Below, piece by piece: positions 23,766-31,389 of a DNA stretch of 64,000 nt. Position 1 is the stretch's first letter; each line of letters opens with the position of its first letter. A model generated the notes under the pieces. That model worked only from the letters and a program-made list of their open reading frames with translations. It ran no database searches and was not told the DNA's origin. Both the position numbers and the translations under genes were made by a program. This DNA is from Allorhodopirellula solitaria (GTDB lineage Bacteria > Planctomycetota > Planctomycetia > Pirellulales > Pirellulaceae): positions 565,182 through 629,181 of the forward strand of contig NZ_SJPK01000003.1 in assembly GCF_007859855.1 (NCBI RefSeq), in the 5' to 3' direction.

Positions 23766-24275
23766 TGTACTTAGCCAAGCAGAGGTTTCGATCTACGGCA
23801 GCTGCAGGATCACTATTTGAAACGCGGGCAAACTATCGTTGCCGATTGAGACTAGATCGCGGTCGTATAGCCCCAGCCGGACAATTTACACTCCAATCTC
23901 ATCAGAAGATTCAGTATTCATTGAGCGTTCGATAGACCGATTGTTTCTGCCCGGCTTGCGTGTCTGGACGCACAATATTTTGCGATAGTCAGAATCGCTG
24001 GAACCTTGACATCGCGAGGTACGGCAGACGATAGTGAGAGAGCATCGCCGCGCGTGTCTGAATTCGGGAGAGGCGCCGAGCCAGACCGAAAAAACTCACC
24101 TGCCAATGCTTGTGTCGATCCCGCGAGCTTGTGCGCGATTTTAGAAAGGCGAATATGCAAGCCAAGCAACGCACCTAAACGATGTGGGCATCGAAGTCAG
24201 GCACAGGAAGGCGGGCCTTGACACAGTCAGGTGTAGCCCAATACAGTTTGAACACGTAATCGCGTGACCGATCAA
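23766..24275. other. Intergenic, no gene seen
   Basis: About 0.5 kb between the cargo half and the replication half of the island. Only short shadow frames are present, with no motifs. It probably holds the promoter of the downstream operon. Confidence 0.4.
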
Positions 24276-24314
24276 CGGAGCGCATCACCCTATCACATCT
24301 GGGGTGACGCTCCG
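24276..24314 (+). promoter_or_regulatory. Leader hairpin before DUF1580 gene
   Basis: CGGAGCG (24276-24282) and TCACCC (24285-24290) pair with GGGTGA and CGCTCCG (24302-24314), giving a 13-bp stem with a 2-base bulge and an 11-base loop. It lies 46 bases before the ATG with no U-run, so it may be a leader structure or operator of the replication operon. Confidence 0.4.
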
Positions 24315-24359
24315 TTTCTACCTCACCGGCAGCGTCATCCCCTATTTGGAGATGATGCC

Positions 24360-24605
24360 ATGTCGGTATCTGCTGAGCGAATCGAGCCATTGTCTGAGGC
24401 TCGACATTTCTTTCACGGTAAGCCACCAGCCGCCATAACGATGAGGCGGTATGTTACCGCTGGCATCCGTGGCGTCGTATTAGAGAGCGTTCTGCATTTA
24501 GGCAAGCGTCATACGAGCCGTGAGGCTGTCGCCCGATTTGAGCAAGCGATTAGCGTCCCAGTCCGTCACCGGACCACCGCCGAATCTAGCGAGGCCACGT
24601 CATGA
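24360..24605 (+). CDS. DUF1580 protein
   Basis: This 81-residue protein matches the planctomycete DUF1580 family: RIEPLSEARHFFHGKPPAAI, then TMRRYVTAGIRGVVLESVLH (the T..RW...GV.G..LE signature) and HTSREAVARFEQAI. It is a small MerR/excisionase-like DNA-binding module, commonly encoded near integrases in these bacteria. ATG 24360 is chosen because GGAG lies at 24348-24351; the frame is open further upstream through the leader hairpin. It overlaps the next gene by 4 bases (ATGA) and opens a five-gene run ending with the integrase. Confidence 0.75.
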   Translation: MSVSAERIEPLSEARHFFHGKPPAAITMRRYVTAGIRGVVLESVLHLGKRHTSREAVARFEQAISVPVRHRTTAESSEATS

Positions 24606-24898
24606 GTAGCCTATTTTTGCAGGGCATCGCCCCGGACGAACTGATTGACGCAATCGCCGCTGCCGTGCTCGACCAGATACGACCGGCGCTCTCGGAGTCA
24701 TCCGCTCCGCTACTAGTCGATCGAGACGAGATGGCACGTCTGGCTAGCATCAGCCCGCCGATGGTCGACAAACTCAGAGCCGCTGGCACGATACCAAGTG
24801 TGCTGGCTGGCCGTCGTCGACTCTACCGGCCCGACGCGGTCATCGAGGCATTGACCGCCGCGACCAGAAACGAAAAGGGGGGTGCGATCAATGGCTAA
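24602..24898 (+). CDS. Excisionase-like helix-turn-helix protein
   Basis: This 98-residue protein has a C-terminal helix-turn-helix of the MerR/excisionase type: DRDEMARLASISPPMVDKLR, then AAGTIPSVLAGRRRLYRPDA (helix, wing with RRR, next helix), about residues 40-85. The N-terminus IAPDELIDAIAAAVLDQI is helical and may dimerise. It could serve as recombination directionality factor or replication regulator for the island. It overlaps the DUF1580 gene upstream and the next gene downstream (ATGGCTAA). Confidence 0.7.
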   Translation: MSSLFLQGIAPDELIDAIAAAVLDQIRPALSESSAPLLVDRDEMARLASISPPMVDKLRAAGTIPSVLAGRRRLYRPDAVIEALTAATRNEKGGAING

Positions 24899-25295
24899 TC
24901 AATCACACCCCCAAAGGTTTCGCGACCTGAATTGTAGCAGGTATCCGGCCGTTACGACAATCGACGGTAAGGTGCATTCAGTAGATGCAAACGGGATAAT
25001 CTCGCCTTCACGTCGACTCGAATCACCGCCAGCTAAGCGAGAGATTGACGACGCAATTCAATGGCTTGCGACAATGAAGCCCGCGAAATCATGCTGGATA
25101 TCCTCGTACGGTGCAAAGCACTCCTGCGAGCGATCGGCAGTTGGATACGTGAGTAACGGCGCGATGATCGTAGCCGTAGATCGAGCAGGATATCGACAAG
25201 AGCACCGCCCGCATGACGGACCGAATACTGGCATCGGCATTTGCGCCAAGACCTACCGGGCAATCGTGGAGCGAGTTACGGAGGTGGAGCTATGA
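24891..25295 (+). CDS. Small protein of unknown function
   Basis: This 134-residue protein starts at ATG 24891, overlapping the preceding stop by 8 bases. It reads SRYPAVTTIDGKVHSVDANG, then DDAIQWLATMKPAKSCWISS, SYGAKHSCERSAVGYVSNGA and a C-terminal THICAKTYRAIVERV-like helix, suggesting a compact alpha/beta domain. No family is recognised. Its position between the excisionase-like gene and the replication gene suggests a replication accessory role. Its stop overlaps the start of the replication gene (ATGA). Confidence 0.6.
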   Translation: MANQSHPQRFRDLNCSRYPAVTTIDGKVHSVDANGIISPSRRLESPPAKREIDDAIQWLATMKPAKSCWISSYGAKHSCERSAVGYVSNGAMIVAVDRAGYRQEHRPHDGPNTGIGICAKTYRAIVERVTEVEL

Positions 25296-27697
25296 GCAGT
25301 GCAACCACCGATGCACCGGAGCCGGTCTCACTGGCACCGCCCGCCGCTACGAAGCCGGTCGAGTCGCACGACATGGAGCGGTTTCTGTCGCTCCTGCATC
25401 CCGATGGATGCTTTGAAATTCGCATTCCCGACTGCCCGGCCAAAAAGGGCAGTACGTTCCGAAAAACGGCAAGCGGGTACTTCGTCAGTCGTCACGATGC
25501 GAGAAAACATATTGAGTTTTTCGCAAACCGCGAACCGGCTGGAATCTATTGCACAATGAATCCAGTTGATGGTTCGCTGCTGGGTCGATCGTGCAACGCG
25601 ATTACGCATGACGCCAAGAGCACTACCACCGATGCCGACATCGTAGAGCGTCGATGGATTCTGGTCGACATTGACCCGAAACGACCGACCGGGACGTCTG
25701 CGAGCGCGGACGAAAACAAGGCGGCAATCATGGCAGCCGCAGGCATACGACACTGGCTTGCTGGACGTGGTTGGCCCGAGCCGCTGCGGTGCATGTCTGG
25801 CAATGGTGCGTATTTGATTTATCGTGTTTCGCTACCCAACGATAAGCAAGCCAAGGAGCTGGCTGCATCGTTCCTAAAGGTCATTGGCGATAGGTTCAAC
25901 AGTGAACGAGTCGACATTGATCATAGCGTCTACAACGCTGGCCGAATCCTCAAGGTTTGCGGCACTGTCGCCCGCAAAGGATCGGACCTGCGAGGCGTCG
26001 ACGGTATTGAGGATCGACCGCACCGGCGATCGTTCTTTATCGACACCGGCAAGCCGATCGAGGTTGGAGATCGTTCGCTAATCGAGTCGCTGGTAGCGGA
26101 ATTTGCCGAGCGGAAAGACGATGCACCGGAGACGGTAAAGCCAACGGCAAGCCAAGTTGCTTCGACGTCGCCACGTTCTGCCATCGACCGATGCCGCAAA
26201 TATCTAGCGTCGATGCAACCGGCAATCGAAGGGCAAAACGGATCGGCTAAGACGTTGGAGGCGGGGGCGGTTGTGGAGCGGTTTGGCTTGTCGCTCGATG
26301 ATGGCCTGCCGCTGATGCACAGATACAACGCCCGATGCGTTCCCCCGTGGGATGAGCGAGATTTGGAGCGGAAATTGACGGAGGGAATGCGGGTAGCAAG
26401 GGAGGCCGGCGAGACTGAGCGGATGCTGTGGGATGATCGGCAGCTAGCCAAATCACCACCGCTCGCCGTGACGGCATCGGCACCCGAGTACCGCGCCATT
26501 GCACCGGGGGAGCGGGTTCACGCTGGAGACCGGGGCAATGTCGGCACGGTGGAGTCGGATGACGGCGATACCTGTTCTGTTTTGTTCGTGTCCAAAGAAG
26601 GAAACGAAAAACGGAAATCACTCCCCAAGTCAGAGCTGCGGGCGATGGACGGTACGCCGCTGGCTTCGACGGACGAGCTAGCCACCGATGCCGACCTGAT
26701 CGTGTCCGCCGCTGATCTGATTGCCGAGTATCCCGCACTGCGGGAGCCGATCATTCAGGGCGTTTGCCGACGCGGCGAAACGGTCAATATCATTGGAGCG
26801 CCGAAGCTAGGTAAGTCGTGGTTTATCCACTCGCTCTTGTTGTCGGTTGCTTCCGGCCGCCCGTGGCTTGGACGGTTCGAGACTAAGCAGGGGCCGGTCC
26901 TGCTTATCGACAACGAGCTGCACCGGGAGACGCTATCGGAGCGGCTGTTGATGGTGGCTACCACGATGGGAGTTCCCGATTCAGTGGTGAGAGACAACGT
27001 CGACGTGCTTTCATTGCGGGGCAAGCTGACGGACGTGAACGGACTTCGTGACTTGCTATCGAAGCGTAAGGAGCGTGGCTACCACATTGCCGCCCTGGAC
27101 GCCTTCTACCGGGCTCTGCCTTCTGACGTGAACGAAAACGACAACGCCCAGATGGCGGGAGTTTACAACGCGATTGACGCTATCGCCGATTCGCTGGGTT
27201 GCGGTTTCGTCCTGAATCACCATTCGAGCAAGGGCGACCAATCGAGCAAGTCAGTTACCGACGTCGGCAGCGGAGCCGGTTCAATTAGCCGCGCTGCCGA
27301 TACTCACATCATCCTGCGACCGCACCGCGAGGACGGGCACGCGGTGATGGATGGGGTATGCCGATCGTTTCGACCGTTTGACCCGATGAGCCTGCACTTT
27401 GACTTCCCGATGTTTCGGGCAAGCGATCTGGAGCCGGAGGTTCGATTGCCCGAGCCGAAGCAAGCCAGCCACCAGCGATCCCGTGACCGTGAGACCGATT
27501 CGCAAGTGCTCGAAATGCTGAGGGGCTGCGACGGCGCGTTTCCGAAGTCGATACGTGCCGATCTAGGTTTCGGAACAGAACGGATTGAACGCGCCCTCAA
27601 GCGATTGTACGACGCAAAAAAAATCTATTTCGAGGAAAAGAAATCCCCTGGAAACGGAAAACTTGGAAAATTCTGGTTCGCGACACCGCCGGAATAA
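25292..27697 (+). CDS. Primase/RepA-like helicase replication protein
   Basis: This 801-residue protein starts at ATG 25292 with GGAG upstream and a 4-base overlap with the previous gene. The N-terminal half resembles archaeo-eukaryotic primase-type domains of mobile elements: RRWILVDIDPKRPTG, then RCMSGNGAYLIYRVSLPND and NAGRILKVCGTVARKGSD. The C-terminal half is a RecA-like hexameric helicase of the RepA/AAA_25 type with Walker A GAPKLGKSW (about residues 501-509), Walker B VLLIDNELH and the sensor VLNHHSSKG (about 642). It is followed by a winged-helix-like tail. Such proteins drive autonomous replication of plasmids and integrative elements, so the excised island probably replicates. A repeat-rich candidate origin follows directly. 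Confidence 0.85.
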   Translation: MSSATTDAPEPVSLAPPAATKPVESHDMERFLSLLHPDGCFEIRIPDCPAKKGSTFRKTASGYFVSRHDARKHIEFFANREPAGIYCTMNPVDGSLLGRSCNAITHDAKSTTTDADIVERRWILVDIDPKRPTGTSASADENKAAIMAAAGIRHWLAGRGWPEPLRCMSGNGAYLIYRVSLPNDKQAKELAASFLKVIGDRFNSERVDIDHSVYNAGRILKVCGTVARKGSDLRGVDGIEDRPHRRSFFIDTGKPIEVGDRSLIESLVAEFAERKDDAPETVKPTASQVASTSPRSAIDRCRKYLASMQPAIEGQNGSAKTLEAGAVVERFGLSLDDGLPLMHRYNARCVPPWDERDLERKLTEGMRVAREAGETERMLWDDRQLAKSPPLAVTASAPEYRAIAPGERVHAGDRGNVGTVESDDGDTCSVLFVSKEGNEKRKSLPKSELRAMDGTPLASTDELATDADLIVSAADLIAEYPALREPIIQGVCRRGETVNIIGAPKLGKSWFIHSLLLSVASGRPWLGRFETKQGPVLLIDNELHRETLSERLLMVATTMGVPDSVVRDNVDVLSLRGKLTDVNGLRDLLSKRKERGYHIAALDAFYRALPSDVNENDNAQMAGVYNAIDAIADSLGCGFVLNHHSSKGDQSSKSVTDVGSGAGSISRAADTHIILRPHREDGHAVMDGVCRSFRPFDPMSLHFDFPMFRASDLEPEVRLPEPKQASHQRSRDRETDSQVLEMLRGCDGAFPKSIRADLGFGTERIERALKRLYDAKKIYFEEKKSPGNGKLGKFWFATPPE

Positions 27698-27950
27698 TCC
27701 AAGCACCGATCCAAGGCCCGGCGGTGCTTGGATTCAGGCCCCGTGGGCAATCCAGGGCACGGCCCGGTCCCCTAAAGGGAGACCGGGCCTGCCTTGGATT
27801 TGCCCAGCCCTTGGAAGATTAGAGAGAGTGCCGCCGGGCCTTGGATTGACGACGAGGAGACCGGCAGCGGATGCGAAACAAAATTACGCGAAACAAAAAA
27901 AACGAAATAGAAAATTCTCGACGAAATAAACTTCCCGACGAGGAATAGAT
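27697..27950. other. Candidate replication origin
   Basis: Between the replication gene and the integrase there are three strong inverted repeats: ATCCAAGCACCG (27697) / CGGTGCTTGGAT (27722), CCAAGGCCCGGCGG (27711) / CCGCCGGGCCTTGG (27831), and GGCCCGGTC (27761) / GACCGGGCC (27781). Iteron-like GC(C)TTGGATT units sit at 27727, 27791 and 27838. An AT-rich tract with runs of A follows at about 27880-27930. Inverted repeats, iterons and an AT-rich region beside a replicase gene fit an origin; some hairpins may simply be terminators. Confidence 0.5.
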
Positions 27951-28115
27951 TGTGTGCGTGGCTTGCCGCCTTCCCCGGCATTCCCGCCCGCGCGATTGAC
28001 CAGGACGACGACATAGACGTACTATCACTTCACCACGGCTAGGGGTTGCTCCCGAACACCGGCCTAACTCACCGGCTGCCGTTGGTTTCTTCTGAGTTGC
28101 ATAGGAGTTGATGCG

Positions 28116-29510
28116 GTGGCAAGTTTACGCAAAGAGAACGACCGGGGCCGAGTTGGTTGGCGGTTGCGGTTTTACATCGACCGAAAACGCAAGTCACTTT
28201 GGCTGAGCGATCCAAGCAAACGACGGGCGGAGTCTGTCATGCGGCACGTCGATGAGTTGGTGAGGGCGAGAGCAGCGGGCGGTGGCGGTGTCGATCCTGC
28301 TACGGTTCGGTGGGTTGCTGATCTAGACGGTAAGCTGTTTGATTCTCTGGCACGCATCGGTTTGGTCGATGCCCGCCGCGATCGTTCCACTGGCGACGAG
28401 GGGCGGCTACTGGGGCCGTTCTGCGATGCCTACACCGCTTCACGTACCGACGTGGCACAATCTACGCGAGACAATTACGGGCACGCTCGACGGCTGCTTG
28501 TGGAGCGATTTGGAGAGCGTCACCTGATTGCAGCAATCACGGCGGGTGATGCTGAGCGTTGGCGTCGATGGCTGCTTGCACGTCCGGTGGCGTGGGATGA
28601 GCAGGGCAACGTGACTAAGACGATGGCGGTTGCGACCGTGAGCAAGCACGTTAAGCGGGCCAAAACGATATTCGACGAGGCTGTGCGGGACCGGTTGCTA
28701 GCGGAGAACCCATTCAAGGACTTGAAGACGGGATCGGAGGCAAACCGCGACCGCGACCACTATATTGACCGAACCACGGCAGCATCGGTTCTAAGTGGCT
28801 GCCCCGATGTTCAGTGGCGATTGATCTTCGCTCTTGCTCGTTTCGGAGGCTTGCGTCGATGCGAGTTGCTGGTGCTCGCATGGGGTGACGTTCAGTGGGA
28901 CGGCGGCAAACTGCGCATCGACTCCCCTAAGACGGGCGTTCGGTTCTGTCCGATCTTCCCCGAGGTGATGCCGCTACTTCGCGAAGCGTTCGACGCCGCC
29001 CCCGAGGGCACAACCCGAATCATCCATCGGTATCACCGCACCGCGAACTTGGGCACACAGATGAACAGGATCATTGAGCAGGCGGGTTTGCCGATCTGGG
29101 AAAAGACTTTTCAGAATCTGCGAGCAACTCGGCGAACCGAATTGCAAGAGAAATTCCAGGATCACGTTGTAAATGCGTGGCTAGGGCATAGTTCAGCGAC
29201 CGCGGCCAAGCACTACCTTCAAGTGACGGATGAGCACTTCGCGTCTGGATTGAGCACCGAAACGGGCGAGCCAATGAGCACCGCCGATTTTGGCGGTCCC
29301 ACTGGCGGTCCCATTCCTGCTGATATGGGCCACTACAGAGAAAACCCGAAAACGAAAAAAACCCGTAAAACACTTGGTTCTACGGGGTCTGTGTTAGTGC
29401 ATAACGGTGGCTCAGCTACCCCGCTAGGACTCGAACCTAGAATGGCTGGACCAAAACCAGCTGTGTTGCCAATTACACCACGGGGTAGTGGTGGCGGGAG
29501 ATTGCGGTGA
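28116..29510 (+). CDS. Tyrosine-type site-specific integrase (integrated form)
   Basis: This 464-residue integrase starts at GTG 28116 with AGGAG 8 bases upstream. It has an N-terminal arm-binding part, a SAM-like core-binding domain (TRDNYGHARRLLVERFGERH) and a catalytic domain: box I FGGLRRCELLVLAWGDV (about 241-257), a beta-hairpin Lys in DSPKTGVRF, box II ATRRTELQEKF (Arg-Arg rather than the usual His-x-x-Arg), GHSSATAAKHY (about 357-367) with the nucleophile Tyr. Residues 433-464 are encoded by the attachment core and the antisense of tRNA-Gln, so the true C-terminus is replaced on integration. In the circle the frame instead continues through 15017-15238. Confidence 0.92.
   Translation: MASLRKENDRGRVGWRLRFYIDRKRKSLWLSDPSKRRAESVMRHVDELVRARAAGGGGVDPATVRWVADLDGKLFDSLARIGLVDARRDRSTGDEGRLLGPFCDAYTASRTDVAQSTRDNYGHARRLLVERFGERHLIAAITAGDAERWRRWLLARPVAWDEQGNVTKTMAVATVSKHVKRAKTIFDEAVRDRLLAENPFKDLKTGSEANRDRDHYIDRTTAASVLSGCPDVQWRLIFALARFGGLRRCELLVLAWGDVQWDGGKLRIDSPKTGVRFCPIFPEVMPLLREAFDAAPEGTTRIIHRYHRTANLGTQMNRIIEQAGLPIWEKTFQNLRATRRTELQEKFQDHVVNAWLGHSSATAAKHYLQVTDEHFASGLSTETGEPMSTADFGGPTGGPIPADMGHYRENPKTKKTRKTLGSTGSVLVHNGGSATPLGLEPRMAGPKPAVLPITPRGSGGGRLR
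29352..29390 (-). terminator. Island-borne terminator below tRNA-Gln
   Basis: On the minus strand ACCCCGTA ... TACGGGT forms a stem (one bulged C) followed by T7. It lies 26 bases below the tRNA 3' end and inside the integrase coding sequence. It replaces the native tRNA terminator now 14.4 kb away and should stop tRNA transcription from running antisense through the integrase. Confidence 0.65.
29412..29432. repeat. attR: 21-bp core in tRNA-Gln 3' end
   Basis: Identical to 14996-15016. It covers the acceptor and T-arm 3' half of the intact tRNA, so insertion preserves tRNA function. The next base on each side differs between the two copies. Confidence 0.92.
29416..29487 (-). tRNA. tRNA-Gln (anticodon UUG)
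   Basis: Read on the minus strand: acceptor TACCCCG/CGGGGTA, a D-arm GTGT/ACAC, anticodon stem GCTGG/CCAGC with loop TTTTGGT (anticodon TTG, reads CAA), T-arm CTAGG/CCTAG with loop TTCGAGT, and a discriminator G. CCA is not encoded. The gene is the integration target of the 14.4-kb island and overlaps the integrase 3' end in antisense. Confidence 0.95.
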
Positions 29511-29634
29511 ATCCCTCGTTGTGTGCGGAGTTTAGCATTCCGAGCCAGGTTGCTAAAGAGGACTCTGGAAGATTCTCAGCCGTTGGCGGGAAAAAATTCC
29601 GTTGGTCGTCGATTGCGTGCGATCCTGGGGTGAA

Positions 29635-31113
29635 TTAGCTCATCAAGGCCGTCACGGCTTGGCCTTTAACCAGCTCGCGGGGTTGGTTGAGGTGGTTGTA
29701 GACCATCGTTTCGGGGGAGATTCCGAAGCTGTGGTAGATCGTGGCGAGCAGATCGGCGGGGTGGACCGGGTTCTCGATCGGCGCTGACGAGGTCTCATCG
29801 CTCTTGCCGTAGACCAATCCACGTTGCATCCCCGCGCCGGCCATGATCGCGGTGTAGCAGTAGGGCCAGTGGTCGCGTCCGTCATCGGAATTGTTGTTGC
29901 CGCTCGTGCTGACCCCACGCTGGGGACTGCGGCCGAACTCGCCGACGGCCACGACGAGTGTCTCATCGAGGATCCCACGTTGGTCAAGATCCTCGATCAA
30001 GGTCGTCAATCCAGCGTCGAGCATGGGGGCAGACTGCGTTTTCATGCGTTTACTGAGGTCTTTGTGGTGGTCCCAGGAATGATTGTCGCTGTTGGCGACC
30101 TTGGGCCAGATGACTTCCACTACCCGCGTGCCGGCTTCGACCAGTCGCCGAGCCAACAGGCAGCTTTGACCGAAGGTATTGCGCCCATAGGCATCCCGCA
30201 GTACATCCTCTTCATCGCTGAGTTTGAAAGCGTCTCGGGCGCGACCGGAGATGATCAGCGAGAGGGCGCGATCGTAGTATTGGTCCAGTTGGAAGTTTTC
30301 GACAGCGTGATTGATCGCTGGCATCTGCTCGTTGAGCAACTGCCGCAGATTCGCACGCCGCTGCAAACGAATATCAAACACCTCGTCTCGCAGACTCAGA
30401 TCGTCTGTGCGAATCCGCTCCATTTTATCCATCGACATGTCATCGCCGCTGGGGTAGAGCGTGTAGGGATCAAACGCTTTACCGAGGAATCCCGCTGTGC
30501 CTCCTTTTCCGATGACGTTGGATTCCTGCAACGGCCGGGGCAACATCACGAACGGCAGCATTGGTTCATCGATGGGCCGCATCTTGACGATATTGCTGCC
30601 GAAGTTGGGGAAGTCCTTGGGCGATGGTGGCTCGAGTTGCCCCGATGGACTGACCTTGTCGGTCGTGTACCCGGTCATCATTTGGTAGATCGCCGCGGTA
30701 TGGTTGAATAAACCGTTGGGCGTGTAGGACATCGACCGAATGGTCGTGAAGCGATCATTGATCTGGCTGAGTCGGGGCAGATTCTCAGTGAACTTGACAC
30801 CCGGGATCTTCGTGCTGATGGGCGCGAACTGACTGCGCACGTTATCGGGCACGTTCTCTTTCGGGTCCCAGAGATCGAGTTGGCTGGGACCGCCTTGCAG
30901 GTACACCATGATAATCGACTTGGCCTTGTTCCAGCCGGGGCCGCCCCCATGCTCGCCAGCCTTGGATTCGCCTTGAGCCGACTGCAACTGCAGCAACTGG
31001 GGCAGCGAAAGTCCGAGCATCCCGGCGCCACCGACGCGCAGAAAACTTCGTCGCGTGGATCCGAGTTGGGAATCACAAAGGTCTTTGGCGGCATGCCCTT
31101 TGAATGACAACAT
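29635..31113 (-). CDS. DUF1501 protein, Tat-exported
   Basis: This 492-residue planctomycete protein has a twin-arginine signal [16 protein letters not shown] (Arg21-Arg22). The mature domain is DUF1501, a sulfatase/alkaline phosphatase-like fold: [20 protein letters not shown], then [39 protein letters not shown] and [16 protein letters not shown]. These are predicted metalloenzymes often found beside DUF1549/DUF1553 cytochrome proteins and thought to work with them. That partner is the next gene on the same strand, upstream at 31390-36675. Substrate unknown; exported to the periplasm. It is probably second in a two-gene operon. Confidence 0.93.
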   Translation of the reverse strand: MLSFKGHAAKDLCDSQLGSTRRSFLRVGGAGMLGLSLPQLLQLQSAQGESKAGEHGGGPGWNKAKSIIMVYLQGGPSQLDLWDPKENVPDNVRSQFAPISTKIPGVKFTENLPRLSQINDRFTTIRSMSYTPNGLFNHTAAIYQMMTGYTTDKVSPSGQLEPPSPKDFPNFGSNIVKMRPIDEPMLPFVMLPRPLQESNVIGKGGTAGFLGKAFDPYTLYPSGDDMSMDKMERIRTDDLSLRDEVFDIRLQRRANLRQLLNEQMPAINHAVENFQLDQYYDRALSLIISGRARDAFKLSDEEDVLRDAYGRNTFGQSCLLARRLVEAGTRVVEVIWPKVANSDNHSWDHHKDLSKRMKTQSAPMLDAGLTTLIEDLDQRGILDETLVVAVGEFGRSPQRGVSTSGNNNSDDGRDHWPYCYTAIMAGAGMQRGLVYGKSDETSSAPIENPVHPADLLATIYHSFGISPETMVYNHLNQPRELVKGQAVTALMS

Positions 31114-31389
31114 GGGAGTTCCTTTTGTTAGCTACTAGCTACTAGCTACTAGCTTTTTGGAAAGTGGGGAGGATACTCGGGAGGGACGTTGATCGAATTG
31201 TTGACGACTGTGCTGTCGCGAAAACCCAACGCGGATTCGCTGTCAGCTTGGAAAGCTGAGCGACGTTGGCAGGCGGCTGACGCCGCTCCGCTAAACTGCA
31301 AATGCGTCAGTCATAAAATCGATGTCCCAAGCGAGCAAATTTGATATTGCGAGAGCTAGTAGCTAGACGCCAATAGCTAGCAAGCTTCT
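31114..31389. repeat. TAGCTAC tandem repeat between the DUF1501 and PSCyt genes
   Basis: A 7-bp unit TAGCTAC is repeated 3.7 times at 31129-31154. An inverted, shorter copy GCTAGTAGCTAG lies at 31354-31365. The unit is itself nearly palindromic, so the region could form alternative hairpins in the operon mRNA. No gene is seen. Confidence 0.6.

Larger units (their letters stand above)
15017..29411. mobile_element. 14.4-kb integrative element in tRNA-Gln(UUG)
   Basis: The element is bounded by a 21-bp direct repeat of the tRNA-Gln 3' end, with the intact tRNA on the right. It has a tyrosine integrase next to the tRNA, a primase/helicase replication protein, DUF1580 and HTH regulators, a restriction-modification enzyme and accessory cargo. 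It lacks conjugation, capsid and terminase genes, so it resembles a phage-satellite-like or mobilisable integrative element. The cargo half (15.6-23.8 kb) and the replication/integration half (24.3-29.5 kb) are separate. Confidence 0.9.

Noticed and set aside
29824-30711. 295-codon plus-strand open frame
   Set aside because: It is antisense to the DUF1501 gene, whose motifs are clear. The frame has no family features and reflects GC-rich codon structure.
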